DNA from: Gnetum montanum
Taxonomy: Eukaryota > Streptophyta > Gnetopsida > Gnetales > Gnetaceae
NCBI GenBank assembly: GCA_015680685.1
Contig: MNCI01002172.1
Span: 472,507-536,506 of the forward strand
Length of the DNA: 64,000 bases
Reading direction: 5' to 3'
This document shows positions 47,470-60,700 of this stretch, piece by piece. The translations under genes and the position numbers were made by a program. The notes under the pieces are model-generated. The model was not told the origin of the DNA. It worked only from the letters and a program-made list of their open reading frames with translations, and made no database searches. Numbering within the stretch: the first letter of the stretch is position 1; each line of letters opens with the position of its first letter.

Positions 47470-50330
47470 GAAATGGCCAAGAATTGTAAGGGGCCAAGAA
47501 TAAGCCTAGGAAGAATCACTTGCAACCCATGCCATGGGTCCTCTTAGGGAAGAGGCTAAGGTGGAATCTATTCATTAGATTCTAGAAATAGTAGCAACAA
47601 TAGAACATTTCCATCAGGGTGAGGCACTAGCTCAGCAACTGAACCTTGAGGTGTCCTTGATAGAAGCCTATCTAAATAAAATCAAATCAAGGGAGGTCCA
47701 AAAAATAGTGCTACAAGAGTTAAACTTTAACTCTTTTTTAGAGCAAGCACCTAAAGAAGTACAGGACCAACTGAAGACCTTCCCCATATGGCCAATTATC
47801 ACTTCCACTAGAAAGTAGTACATGGGAGCGACATTCTTATTCTAGAATAACATGTAGGTCTATTCAATAGTCAACATCAAGGACATATTAGTGTCCTACT
47901 CAGTGCAGGACATTGTTGAAGTACTTGGGTTTCCAAAAACTAGGACAAATCTCGTTGAGATTCTGATGCAGGTGAACCCCAACATTAAAAAGGAATAGAT
48001 TCTATGATGCTACGGTGTTGACTACAAGGAATACGGTGTGCTCACATCACCAAAAAGAATGCACTAGAAGATTATAGCCTTTCACCTAAACCCCATGGTG
48101 AGGCCCAAAAAAATCACTATCTTTTCTACTTGTGCATGCACTGCTTTGAGTGGGAGATTCCCTATCAACCTTCTATAGTTGATCTATATGGAGATAGAGA
48201 AGTGGTTTAAAGAGAATGAATGTGGAAGAAAGAAACTTCCCTTCTCATCCCTTATTAGGAAACTCTTTTAGAGGGGAGGGATAGTCTGTTATACAAATGA
48301 TGTTGTTAGGCATGCTTTGATTGCTAATTGGGTAGAGATATGAAGCATAAAATGCTTGCAAAAATTATTCAAGAAGAGGAGAAATAGTCACCACCTCCAC
48401 TTGTCACTCAAACAACTATGCTAAACATTGCTACAATAGCCTAAAATTTTCATGAATATTGAGAATGGATTTGGAATGAACAAGAGCAACGAGTAGGCAT
48501 GAGTGGCAAGACCCATCTATGTATCAGCTAGTGATGAGTCGCCTAAATGAGGTGGCCCAAATAGTCAGCCTAATGGGGAAAGGTGGATCTATTTTCTCAG
48601 CCTAACGAATGTAATTTTCTACAAGCTTAAATCCTAGCACTAAAGAGGTCATAGTACCTTTTGTAGAATAATAGCCACTCTTAGAAATTGCTGGGAACAC
48701 TATGACCTTCTTAGTGTGTTTGGATGAAGGTGAAGGGGCAACAATGCTAGTGATGTAGCACCAAGGGTAGGAGAGAGTAGTAGAGGTGGTTGCTGATAGA
48801 ATTGCTAAAACACTTAATACACTTGTGGCATCTATACTAGATTTCATTGCACATAAAGATGTGCAAATGTCCAGAGGGATCATATGTAGCAAATTAAGCA
48901 TAGCATAACATGAAGAATTGCTGGACTGACTAGTGGGAACTAGGTAATTGCTTTTAGATGTCTTCAATCTTCTAGATAGTATTACTATAACCCAATTGCT
49001 AAGGAGTAAAAACATCATCTTGGAAGGGTAACTCGAAATTGCTAAGGAGTTGAATGAATGCTTGGCTGCTAAAGCTATTGAATTAAGAGCCCAAATTGCC
49101 AAACCTGCATTTCACAACCTAGCATTGACAAAATATGAAGCTCTTGAACAACTTCACATCAAACTAGAAGGGGTTAAGGGTGTAATGGAGATGATGATGT
49201 TCTACTGAGCCTTGGTAGAGGCTACCTAGAAAAAAATTTAGAAGGGCTTGGATCTAATCCACCAGGAGAATGTATAACTAACCATAGAGAACCATTGCTT
49301 GCAAAATGTTGAGCATAAAAAAATAGTTGACCAACTTTATCCATCAACAATAGAAGCAACTAGCTAGAGTGAACATAGAGCTAAGGGGATTAGTAGCTAA
49401 AAATAGAAACCTCTCCATGGAGGAGGTCTATGACCTTCACTAGAAGATTGCAATAGAGGTAGCTACCTAAAAATCTGAGGCTCTCAAATTTGAGAGAATC
49501 AAGAGTTATTACAGAGATTAGGTTAGTCTATAGAACGAAGTTAATGAAAACCACATCTAGTTATTTAGGGAAAAAGTAAATCAAATTCTCCAGCAACTCT
49601 AGCAAGGAAAAGAAGTTTGGCAACCTATCGTTGATGGGGTAGATGCCTACAATAAGGTGGAAATCTACATGAAGGAGTTGTAGATTAAGGAGATGACAGA
49701 ATACATGGAGCTTGCCAATCTTTGATACGTAAATTTGGCTATGTTGACTATTGGATGGCTGTCATTAGAACTGTAGAAGTAAGTGGCTAGCTCGTACTTA
49801 TTGTATGAGGTCAAGTTCAAGCATCACAAGGACACTAAGCAAAAGCTTGTAATGGTAAAAGTAAAACTCAAGGTTCTCAAGGGAAAATACATTGACCAAA
49901 GATCTACTATTGAGAACCTAGCCAAAAGAATGAATGACTACTAGAAGTTGCAGAACATAGTCAGGGCATTTGATGTTGAACATAAACAATTCGTTGCCTA
50001 GTTTGTTAATGTTAAGGAGTTGCTCCTAGTAATGCCTTATCCATGGGATATCCCCATTCTAGCCCACATTGACGATGTCACATGGACTATGAATGATTTG
50101 TGGAGTAAGGAGGAGAAGATGAAGGCATTAGTAGATGCCTTTCACCTTCTACTAGAGGTTGTAGTCATGGTACGATAGCCATAGCTGCCTTAGCCATGAC
50201 ACATGCCCAAAGTCAGTGAAGGTCCTTCAAAACCTTAGGAACCTCCATCACTTAGGACTATCTAATCTTCTTAGCCACCTTCATGCCATCAAAGGATATG
50301 CTATCTAGTTTTGAGTAGTTATGTCATGGT
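47470..50330 (+). pseudogene. Element B ORF3: long decayed protein, globular N-terminus and coiled-coil C-terminus
   Basis: A coding line of about 930 codons can be followed through stops and shifts. From 47534 it reads MGPLREEAKVESIH, then EAYLNKIKSREVQKIVLQEL, VQDIVEVLGFPKTRTN, VLTSPKRMH, FSTCACTALSGRFPINLL and KKLPFSSLIRKLF near 48250. This resembles the plant mobile-domain-like, putative plant transposon protein module, which ends in a similar LPFPSLITRLC block. From 48740 to 50150 it is Leu/Glu/Lys/Gln-rich, a long coiled coil. The tail (50200-50300) is Pro/Ser-rich. It sits where Athila env-like ORFs sit, but I see no signal peptide or membrane anchor. C and D lack it. The family call is tentative; that it is coding is well supported by Gln/Trp-only stops. 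Confidence 0.6.
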
Positions 50331-50489
50331 GTTCAATTTCGTGTCAGGAACACCACAATTTTTTGTAATGTTTTTGATTTGTACACTTAGGCACTTAGTT
50401 TTTCAATTTAGCTTGTTATGTCAAGAGTCAGTCAATAATCCCATAATTTTTTAATTTTGTAAAGGAACTTGAGGATGAGTTTTTATTTA

Positions 50490-50501
50490 GTCATGGGGGT
50501 A
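50490..50501 (+). other. 3' polypurine tract of element B
   Basis: GTCATGGGGGTA directly before the 3' LTR, as in A and D. Confidence 0.85.
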
Positions 50502-51418
50502 TAATGAATCATCATTATATCATGTTAATGTGGCCTTGTCTACTTGGTGTTGCCCCATTGACGAGGCTGCATTTACGTAGCATTTACTGCATCTATGGGG
50601 CCCCATTGACGTAGCGCTATAATAAAGTCTATAAATACATGCTCACTAACTATGTTTATGGAATGTCTTGTAATAGTTGTAGCAGAGCTCTTGCAGTTTT
50701 GTCATTTGAAAGTTAGAATATTTCTCTGAGTGCTTGTAGCAAGAGTCAAAAAGTGTACGGATCTTTATTCAAGCACTATTGTACCTAAACACACCATTGT
50801 GTATGGTAATAAAGATGAGCCTTTTGATCAAACTTTGCAGCATTTGGAATAGATTAATGATTTATTTATGCATTTATTGTTTTCATTAATTATGCAATTA
50901 ATTAAGGTAAATTACATTTCAAGTGATTAGTTAATTAATTAAGCTAAATAAATTAAACACATAAGTACAACCGCTTTGAGCGTAAACATGTATTTTCTTG
51001 GTAATCCCAGCATTGTTATTGCTTGGTTCACCTAGTAGCATAGTGCTTGGTAACCCCAGTAGTGGATATGTGGGCTTAGGATGTGTACAAAAAGTGGGAT
51101 CGAATGCTTATGTTAGGACTAGTTAGAGATTAGTTAATTAGTTAAATCAAATTCATTATTAAATCACTTTATTTCTCTATTTTAAACACCAAGAATATAA
51201 AACATAAAATAATAAAAATCATATGCCTATATATACTTAACCATGCCTTATGCATCACAAGTGTAATTGGGAAGACAACAAATGACTGTTAGGGTAAAGT
51301 TCACTTCCTAGAAGACTAGTGTACTCGAAGGCATAGAGTCCATGGAATTTGATCAAATCACACATGAACACTTCATGATTCATATGGTTGGGTGTAGGGG
51401 CACCTTGACTGCTCATCA
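50502..51418 (+). repeat. Element B 3' LTR
   Basis: Starts TAATGAATCATC (TG changed to TA) and ends GCTCATCA. Carries the same GGCC/GTCTA-type U3 repeats and TATAAATA near 50632. Confidence 0.9.
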
Positions 51419-51423
51419 AAGCT
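51419..51423. repeat. Target-site duplication of element B, right copy (AAGCT)
   Basis: See left copy AAGAT at 38613-38617. Confidence 0.75.
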
Positions 51424-52065
51424 AAAAAGATTAAGATCCTAGATCATTCTTACTTACTACAACCAAGTTCTCAGGAGTTGATTGCTAAACATAGCTACAA
51501 TAAGGAATGGATGCAAGAAACTCAAGCTAAGATCGAAGAGACAAAGCAGAATCAAGTTATTTTATTTAGATGGAACATAAAGCTCATGAACTAGTTAGAG
51601 TGGATACATAAAAAAAGAGAAGCATTACCATAGTACAAAAGGATTTTTTAGATAGTATGATGATAGCAATTACAAGAATAATGGCAGAAACTAATCAAAT
51701 AAAATTAGAGTTGGAATAAATTTGTTTAACTATAGGAGTGCTACATTAATTAAGCTAAATAATTCACTAATCAAATTAAGCACCAGGGAAACATGAGTAG
51801 AGTATATCATTAAGACGCTTGACAATTTAGAACAAGATTTATTGAATCAAGCTATAAAATTCTTGCTTAATCATGGAATAATAACTTGGTAGTTACCAAT
51901 AGGAGGGGTCTAGATTCAAAAAATGAAGCTAATCATGAAGTTAAACAACTATCTAACAACTTATAGTTATATGAAGAGAATGTAAGACTAATTAAGCCAT
52001 GATTTTGTAACTGTTGTAACTACCAAAAGGTACTATATAAAGCTTTGAGAAAATTTAGAAAAATT
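51424..52065 (+). pseudogene. Accessory ORF of element G, copy 2, last part
   Basis: Continues the coding line cut at 38617: AAAAAG, then SYLLQPSSQELIAKHSYN once a stop is read through. Glu/Lys-rich, matches 13400-14045 of copy 1 closely, including TATATAAAGC. Ends where the LINE begins. Confidence 0.65.
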
Positions 52066-52109
52066 GGGGAGAAGAAATAGAAGGAACCTTTTGGAAAAGC
52101 TTCTAAAGA

Positions 52110-53515
52110 TTGCTTTGCTAATATAAAAAATGACAAAGAAGGAGGCAATTGTAGTAGTAGTAGCAAAACCTAAACATAAGGGCTTGGATGGCCTTTATCA
52201 AAAATTAGGAACAAGGAAAGGAGAAAAACATATGTATAAATTGAAAAAAATTAGAAATAAGAAATGTAAGGACATTGATTATGTTAAATGCATCAAGGAA
52301 GCATATGAAAGAGTTTTGGTGAAAAAAATAAAATTTTGAATAGGTGAAAAATTATATTAAATAATTATTAAATGAATAATTCCTAGGAGAAGACATCTAA
52401 GAAGAAAAACTAAATTTTAGTTTGGTTAATGAACTTTCCTTCTATGAGGTAAAGATAGCCCTATCAAAGATGAAAAATGAAAAAGCTGTTGGACTAGATA
52501 ACATTACTATAGAAGCTAGGAAAGCATTGGGAGATATATGAGTTTCTTGATTGATACAATTATTTAATAATATTTTGAAGGATGAAGAAATTCTTAACTA
52601 TTGAAGAAAAAGCTTTATTACTTTCCTTTACAAAAATAGAGAGGTATAAAATTGTGCAAACAGTAGAGGGATCAAGCTAATGATTCATATTATGAGGCTT
52701 TATGAGAGAATCATAGAGTAAAATCTTAGAATTAAATCAATAGTATCAAAAAATCAATTTGGATTTATGATAGGAAGATCTATTATAGAAACTATTTTTT
52801 TGATACAACAATTAATGGATAAATTTAGAAAACATAGAAAAACTCTACATATGATCTTCATTGACATACAAAAAAATATGATCAAGCACTTAGAGATATC
52901 ATTTGAGATGCCTTATGGAGAAAAAACATCCTTGATAGATATATTGAAGTGATTCAAGACATGCATGAAGGAGTACCACTAAAATTAGAATAGCTTGTGG
53001 AACAATATCTAATTTTCCAATCATGGTGGGTCTATATCAAGGGTCTGTACTTAGCTTGTACTTATTTATCATTATTATGGATGAATTAACAAAGGAAATA
53101 CAAGATGAGATCCCTTGGTATATGTTATTTACAAATGATATTATATTGGTGGATACAATTCAAGAAAATATTGCTTCTAAAATGGCAAAGTGGAGACATT
53201 CTCTAGAATTAAAAGGCTTAAAAACTGGCAGAAGTAAGAAAAGAATATATGGAATGCAATTTTAATAACAACATAAAAAATAATAAAATAGAAGTGACAA
53301 TTCAAGAAAAAAAAGTTCCTCACTACAAATAATTTCACTACCTAGTATTATTCCTCCAATTAGATGGTGAAATTATTATAGATATAAGAAATAGATTTAA
53401 GGTAGGATGATCAAAATGGAGACAAGCTAGTAGTATTTTATTTGATAGAAGAATACTAATAAAATTAAAGAGGAAATATTATAGGACAACAATTAGGTTT
53501 TCTATCTTATATGGT
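52110..53515 (+). pseudogene. RTE-type LINE reverse transcriptase, 5' truncated
   Basis: Non-LTR RT. An open stretch at 52130-52339 reads YQKLGTRKGEKHMYKL, KKIRNKKCKDIDYVKCIKE. Later: NSRGIKLMIHIMRLYERIIE, NQFGFMIGRSIIETIFLIQQ, MIFIDIQKN, VGLYQGSVLSLYLF and MDELTKEIQDEIPWYMLFTN. The catalytic FADD appears as FTND. These blocks are those of the plant RTE clade. Endonuclease is missing, as in 5'-truncated LINE insertions, and the 3' end is hidden by element D, which inserted at 53516. Some stops and shifts. It sits at the end of the accessory ORF copy 2. Confidence 0.85.
53511..53515. repeat. Putative left target-site duplication of element D (ATGGT)
   Basis: Five bases before TGATG. The right copy lies outside the window, so this cannot be confirmed. 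Confidence 0.4.
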
Positions 53516-54372
53516 TGATGAATTGTATTTTTTCTTGTTATGATATCAGAGCACTGATATCAAATACCCAATATTAGGGGCCATAAAGCAATGCCATATA
53601 TCTAATATCATAAGATGTGTGCCAACCTATAAATATAGCACTTGGGCACATGGTTTGGGCATAGTTTTTTCATAGCATAGTAGAGATCTTGTAGTTTCTT
53701 TTCTCTAGAGTTAGAATATTTTCCAAAGTGCTCATAGTAGGAGTTATTGAGTGTACAAATCTTTATTTGAGCATTATTATACTTGAGCACGGTAGTGTGT
53801 GCAGTAATAAAGATGAGCTTTTTGATAAACCTTGCAGAACATTTGCTAGATTAAGTATTTTATTTATGCATTTAATGTTTCATGCAATTTTTCTTCTAAG
53901 TAATTAAGCTAAATTAAGCTAAGTTAAATATCAATTAATTAAGCACATAAGTACGACTTCTTTGAACATGCGCATGATGCTTGGTAATCCCAACAATGCT
54001 TAATGTTTGGTAATCTAGCAATGTTATACATGTTCAGGATGTGTATGAAAAGAGGGACCAGATACTTATGTTAGGATTAGTTAGAGATTAATGAGTTAGT
54101 TAGATTAAATTAGCCATTAAATTACTTCATTTCTCTATTTTAAGCACAAAAAACATAAACATAAAAAATGATAAAAATTAGATGTCTTAGTTGCACTTAA
54201 CCATACCTTTGCATTTTACAAGAGTAATTGGGAAGATGACAATTGTAATGATTAGATTTCACTTCCTAGAACCAATGTACTTAAAGACCTAAGGTCTATG
54301 GAATTCGACTAGATCATGCGTGAATGCTCATGATTCGTATGATTGGACATAGGGTATACTCACTACTCATCA
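53516..54372 (+). repeat. Element D 5' LTR
   Basis: TGATGAATTGT start, CTCATCA end. U3 has decayed GATATC motifs (ATGATATCAGAGCACTGATA and similar). TATAAATA at 53628-53635. Confidence 0.92.
53628..53635 (+). promoter_or_regulatory. TATA box of element D 5' LTR
   Basis: CTATAAATATAG context, as in F and the right LTR of D. Confidence 0.65.
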
Positions 54373-54373
54373 T

Positions 54374-54391
54374 TGGTGTCATTGTTGGGGA
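54374..54391 (+). other. Decayed tRNA-Asp primer-binding site of element D
   Basis: TGGTGTCATTGTTGGGGA: five differences from the tRNA-Asp complement, all transitions. Confidence 0.85.
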
Positions 54392-54535
54392 CCTTTAGTT
54401 TGTTACGTGCACTTTGTATGACTTATTGAAAAATTATTCAACATCATTGGAATGAACCCTAAATTCATATCATACATTAAAATAACTACAAAAATTCTAA
54501 GAAAGCACACTGCATTTCTTATCTTCTAATACAAG

Positions 54536-57500
54536 ATGTCTTCTTCTCATAGGAGTGATTCTTTGCCCAAGTCTAATGGAGTAAATCAGTAGGTACCCCA
54601 GTAATATAGAGTGATATATCCTCATTTTGATGAGTATGTACCCAATTTCATCTTTCTCCTACACTAGGATGAACAACTGTGGTGGCAAGACATGGAGGGT
54701 AACATTATGTTGCTACCCAATTAATCCATTGCTGTGATGCTCCAACAAACTCTTATGTAGTTGGACATCCAAGGACCTCATGCTAAATATGTTGTGTAGG
54801 ATAGTGATGCCAAGGATTATCATCCCATCAATGGACAACATCTGAGGGATCGACAGTTAGAGCAGCACTATGAGTCTACAAAGGGGAAGTGGTCCAATGA
54901 TTTTCCATTCTTGATGTACTAAAAAGATGGTGGAGAATCCTTCTCTAGGGGTTTTCCATAAAAAAATATGTCTTTCTTTGGCTTGGTGAAGGAGGTCAAA
55001 ACTAGAACTTGCAATCCATGATACATAATCCTAGTTCTGGAAAAAATGGATCCCATGAAAAAGGGGGATCCAAGGAGGAGAGTCATGGCAAGGATGTAGA
55101 CAAGCAATGTGATCATGATCATGGCTACGATCACCAAAGAGGGAATGGTAGGCACTGTGATGGTGCTAGTCATTCTTCCTCTTCACCTTCATCATTATCA
55201 TCTTCCTTGTCTATCTTTGAACAAAACCATAAGGGATGTGATTGTGATGGAGTTGACCACTGAGATTGAGATGATCATAGGGACCATTGGGAAAGTCAAG
55301 ATTTGAGGCATGGGCATTCAAGAAAGGTCCATCACCATGAGAGAAGGGGTAGTAGAGGACATCATAGGCACTAGGGTCATGGCTACAATGAACCTTTGCT
55401 TGCCATCCCAAGCATGCTAAACATCACAGAGGCAATGAGAATTTCTATAAGGCACATAATGGATAACTAGATCAAGAGGCTAGACATGAATAATATTCTT
55501 AAGTTCGAAGGGGGATATAACTCAGATATGTAGAATCATATTCAGGCCTTTCATGATGCATGTGCCTTGCAAAATGTGGAGAATGATTAACAAAAGCTTA
55601 AGCTATTCCCAAGAACACTCATTAAGGAAATAGAGAGTTGGTACTAGTCTTTAGAACAAAAATCCATCAGATGGTGGAGTACAATGCTCAAACTATTCAA
55701 TGAAAAATATTAGACATACTCTCGAGTGTCCAACTAGAGGAAGCAAATTCAAGGATGAAAACAAGGGATACATGAACCATTGTATGCAGCTATGGGCTGA
55801 CACTATTATCTATTACTCAAATTTCCCATCCATGATTATTCTCAATAGGAAAAAATTTTCCATATCATAGATGGGCTTTGATCAAAAATAAAGAAAACTC
55901 TTGGTGTCTATACACAAGAGCGATTGTTAGAACTAAGAACTCATTAGATTCAAGGGCTGATTGAGTAGGTACAAAAGGAAGAAGGTGAGTTGAAGAAACA
56001 AGAAAGTGTAGAAGAATATAATAGGGATCCTTCCATTAGAAAGAGGGAGGTCCACTTTTGTGACAGTGAGGAGGAGTCACCACTTGATGAGGTGGTAAAT
56101 AGAAAGACCTTACTAATCTAAGAATCCATGTTTGAGATGTTATCCAAGGTAGATAAAATGTGTGATTCATTGGATGAAAAATTTCAAACAACTCTAAAAA
56201 TTATAGAAGAATCAAGAGAGCAAAGTAGTAATCATGACCATAGGAGACAGAAAGAAGCTGAATGTGCCTATCAAAGGGGTAAGGGCAAAGTTGTTGTAGT
56301 AGAAGAAGTTGTGGAGACTAAATTAGATGATGATGATGGATGTGACATCTATCATTATGAACATCCCAAGGGATATTTCCCCATTGTGTCACACTTGCAA
56401 GAATCTGGGGTGTATGCTCTAAATCCTAGACTAGCAAGAAGGCAAGCACCTAGAAGATTGCTTTATCCTCAAGGTAATCTAAGGAAATTCCATCAAAAAT
56501 AACAAGCCTATTATCCAAGTGGAGTTTCACCACAACTATATGATTAATACAAGTAGTAGAAACACCCATAGTTGTGGGGGATGGCACCACCAAGGTAGAA
56601 GTACCCTTACAAGAAACTAGATCCATATGGATACTATGTTCAACAACTTGTTTTCCTACATGACTTTTCTAGTAACACCACCTTCCAACATTGCTACTAC
56701 CCCCTAGAGTATTATAGAACTCATTTTCCATCTACTAGAGGGGAAACCCCAGATCCATATTACCCTCCTCATCTTTTTACATATGCCCATCAACCCTCGA
56801 CCAGTTATTGCCTACTTTTTTGATGCAAGGAGAAATTTCATCTCAACTGCAACAATGCAATGCAATGAGGGTTGTTAACTTACTGTTAGTATGATAGCCA
56901 ACTGGTATGAAAACTAGATTACAAAAAACACATTTCTTTTAATCCAACAACCCATCTAAACCCTCACATATGCCTATGGTTGGCAACCTTACTTTTTCAT
57001 CTTTCTTTGCATCTAATTCATTTGTGTCCCCTTCAAATCAAACATCTCCCAAAGTGCATACGATCATGTTAACCCATGTAGTAACTAATTGGATAAAGGT
57101 TGACAACCTTCCTAGGAAATTAGTTTATCCTAGGAGTCCCCTTATATATTTGCATATTGTTAGAAATGAATCATGTAAATCTATTCTATATTCAAATTCT
57201 GGTGTTTATATGATTTCCCATGAGATGTATAAAGCCTGGAAGTTAGCTCCACTTAAGAAGAGCAACATCCATCTCAAGTTGGCTGATAAGTCCATCACTG
57301 TTCTCTTGGGACTAGTGGAGGACATTCTAACCATTGCTTATGGGTGGTCCTACCCCACCAATTTCCTAGTAATCTGAGTGGATAATTGTAAGGGGGACAT
57401 TCCAATCATCATGAAAAGGTCCTAGCTAAGCATTATTGATGCAAGATTGGGGATCTGAGATCTTTCCCTTGAAATCTCTAAAGAAAATGCATTCAAAAAT

Positions 57501-57640
57501 ATCGAGAGGAAGAAAGTTCTATGCATCACATATAGTGATACAGGGTGCAATTGTGTGCAGAAACTCTAGGTTGTTAATAGTGTATCTATTAAAACATGTA
57601 ATTAGTGTGCCGACATATTTGAAATTCCAAGGTGCCTGTA
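54536..57640 (+). pseudogene. Element D gag-protease
   Basis: ATG 54536 gives MSSSHRSDSL. Parallels A: DEYVPNFIFLLH then a stop at the Gln codon, DEQLWWQDMEGNI. The zinc knuckle near 56345 has two Cys changed to Tyr (CDIYHYEHPKGYF). Protease near 57175 reads LYSNSGVYMI: the catalytic Asp is Tyr. Open stretches 56128-56502 and 56970-57377 are the longest survivors. Stops occur at many Gln/Trp positions of A. Confidence 0.87.
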
Positions 57641-57719
57641 TGGAATAGCCACAAAATAAAAGGGAATCTAGTGCTTGACAACTGATCTTGAAAGCAACTC
57701 AACATTTTCATGAAACCTA

Positions 57720-60700
57720 CTGAAAGCCTAAGATGTGCCTACATAGAAGGCATGGATGAACTAGAGTAAGTTCATCACCAACTCTTTGATAATGCAATTG
57801 ATGATACCTATTGGGGAGAGTTGTAAATTCTTGAAAATTTTAAATAAGAGCCCCTTGAGTTAAAAACTCTACCTGCCAACATGGAATATGCATTCTTGAA
57901 AAATGGGAAGTCGATAATAATCAATGAAAATCTTGTTCCAAAATAGAAACAAATGTTGTTGAATGTGGTCACCAAATGGCCAATAGCCTTTTCTTGATCA
58001 TATCTTGAACTCACAAGGGTTGATCTTAGGATATGCCAACATTATATCTACACTAATTTGGCCATGAAGCCAAAGAGGTAGTCACAATGATAGTTGAACC
58101 TGAAATTGAAGTACATTGTCAAAGAGGAAATTAAACAAATCCTCAAGGTAAGGTTTATCTATCCCATTACAAATAGTGAGTGGGTTAGCTCACTCATGAT
58201 TATTCCAAAGAAAGATGGCAAGTGGTAGGCCTACATCAATTTTTGGCTATTGAATATGGCAACATTTAAAGATCACTTTCCATTGCCATTTGTGGATCAA
58301 GTGTTGGACACTATATTTTGGAATTGCTATTATAGTTTTTTAAATGGTTATAGTGTCTATAATAAAATCCAGATCATGCTAGAGGATTAGGCCAAAACAA
58401 CATTTACAAGTCCATGGGGAACTTTTACATATCAAAAGATTCCATTTGGCTTGTGCAATGCCCCTTCTACATTCCAATGCCTAGTCTTAAGTATTTCTAA
58501 GCAATAGATGGATAGCAAGATGGAAGTCTTCATGAATGACTTTGCCACCTATGGAGCTACATTTGAAAAAGCCCTGGATTATCTTGAGCAAGTGCTTAAA
58601 AGATGTGTAGAGATCAATCTTTGACTCAAATAGTAGAAGAGTCATCTGATGGTTCAAGTGGATAGTATATTAGGACATAGAATCTCACAAGCAGAGATCG
58701 AGGTTAACCTTGAAAAGATAAGGATCATCCAAGGAATTACTTGTCAACCAAAAACTATAAAAGATGTCTAATCATTCCTTAGAAACATGAGCTACTATCT
58801 ACGATTCATAGAGAATTTCTCTAAGATTACAAAACCATTGGTTGAGCTAACAAAGAAAGATGCTCCATTTTTTTGGATCAAAGAATGTGAAAAAGCATTT
58901 CAATAGCTAAATGAGAAATTTGTAGAAACTCCAATTCTACAAGCACCCGATTGGTCTAGACCATTTCATGTTATGACAAATGTATCAAATTATGCCTTAG
59001 GGGCTATGCTTATACAGTTGGATGATAAAAAATGTCCATATTACATTCACTATGCAAGCCAAAGCATTATGGGTGCAGAGCTAAACTACACCACCACAGA
59101 AAAAGAATTAATGATAGTGGTGTTTGCCCTAGAGAAGTTCAAGCGTTATGTGCTTAGATATAAAGTTTCTATGCACATGGACCATAGTGAAATTCACTTC
59201 CTAATGAATAAGCCAACGTTGAGCCCCCATGTCCTATGGTGGCTAGTGATCTTGTAGGAATTCGATCTTATAATGGTAGATCAAAAGGGAACTAAGAATG
59301 TGATTGTTGACCACTTGTCTTAATTGTAATGGGACAACAAAGAGGAGGAAAGCCCACTATTTGATTAGTTTCCTAATGAACACCTCTTTTTTAGGGCTAT
59401 AACTAAATAATTACCCACTAAGCCTAAATGTTATGATGGCATTCTCTCCTATCTTCTCACTCAAATGATGCCACAAGAGTTGGATTACTAGAAGAAACAA
59501 CACTTTCTTTACTAGGTAAAATGCTTCATGGAGATTTAGGACACCTCTACAAGGTGTGCATTGATGGCTTGGTTCATTGGTGTGTCCTTAATGTTGATCA
59601 ACTACATGTTTTTTTGGATGCTCATGAGGGTCCTTGTAGGGGCCACTATGCTAGGAGATGCATGGCCATTAAAATCTTGATAATAGGGTATTATTGGCCA
59701 CAACTTTTCAAATATGCTCACCAATTTTTCCACTCTTATGAACATTGCCAACAAGATGGTGAAATGACTACTCGAATGGAGGCGCCTCGATAGTGGATTC
59801 AACCACTAGAACCCTTCGACATCTGGGGCATTGACTTCATGGATCCCATCACGCCCATGTTAAATGGAAAGGCATACATCATAGTCGTTGTTGACTATTG
59901 TATGAAATGGGTAGAAGAAATAGCCATCACTAACTATACATCTTCTATTGTTGTTTGGTTTATATAATAGAATGTTATAAATAGGTTTGGTGTGCCATGT
60001 GCATTAAGTTTTGATAATAGAACCCACTTTATAGGAACTACCTTTTAGAAGCTCCTGCAACGCTTGGGAGTTAAGCATAAATTAATAACACATTATCAAT
60101 CCCAAGCCAACAGTCAAGAAGAGGTTACTAATAGGTAGATCAAAAAGATTTTAATAAGAACTATTAGCAAATATAGGAGATATTGGAGCATGAAACTAAA
60201 TAATGCCCTTTGGAACTACCACTCAACATAGAAACTCCCTATTGGCTATTCTCCTTATGACTTGATGTATAGAAAATTACCAACTCTACTTATTCAATCT
60301 GAGCTTCGTACACTATCAACAGCCTATGACCTTGACCTTAACTTAAGTCTAGCACAAAAATAAAGATTAATGAATCTCAACTTGCTAGATGGAAACCAAT
60401 TGGTGGCCATTTCATCTAATGAGTTGCACAAGGCATTTAACAAAAAATACCATGACCTTAGAATTAGGAAAGTCAAATTACAGCTGAGAGATAAGGTCCT
60501 CTATTAGAACCCCACACACGTACCTCCACGAATTAAGTTCCAAACATTGTGGAAAGACCTTATATCATTTACGAAAATTTTCCTTCTACACCATGTTGAT
60601 CTATAAACTTGAGAGCCCAAACAAGAAGTAGCTAGTCAACACACAACAAGTCAAACCTTTCCATGAGCCTAAGCAAGCCAATGCAACAAACACCTCATCA

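Larger units (their letters stand above)
38618..51418 (+). mobile_element. Element B: large Athila-like Ty3/gypsy with an extra 3' ORF
   Basis: 12.8 kb with LTRs at both ends, decayed tRNA-Asp PBS, gag-protease, RT, RNase H, integrase, a noncoding stretch, a long decayed ORF downstream of pol, a PPT and the 3' LTR. It interrupts the second accessory ORF copy of G. LTRs differ clearly from each other (more than in A), so it is old. Confidence 0.92.

Noticed and set aside
48602-49102. 166-codon minus-strand open frame
   Set aside because: It is antisense to the coiled-coil part of ORF3 of element B; the plus strand has the coding pattern.
47470-50330. Env-like protein as function of ORF3
   Set aside because: No signal peptide, membrane segment or cysteine pattern seen; only position would support it.
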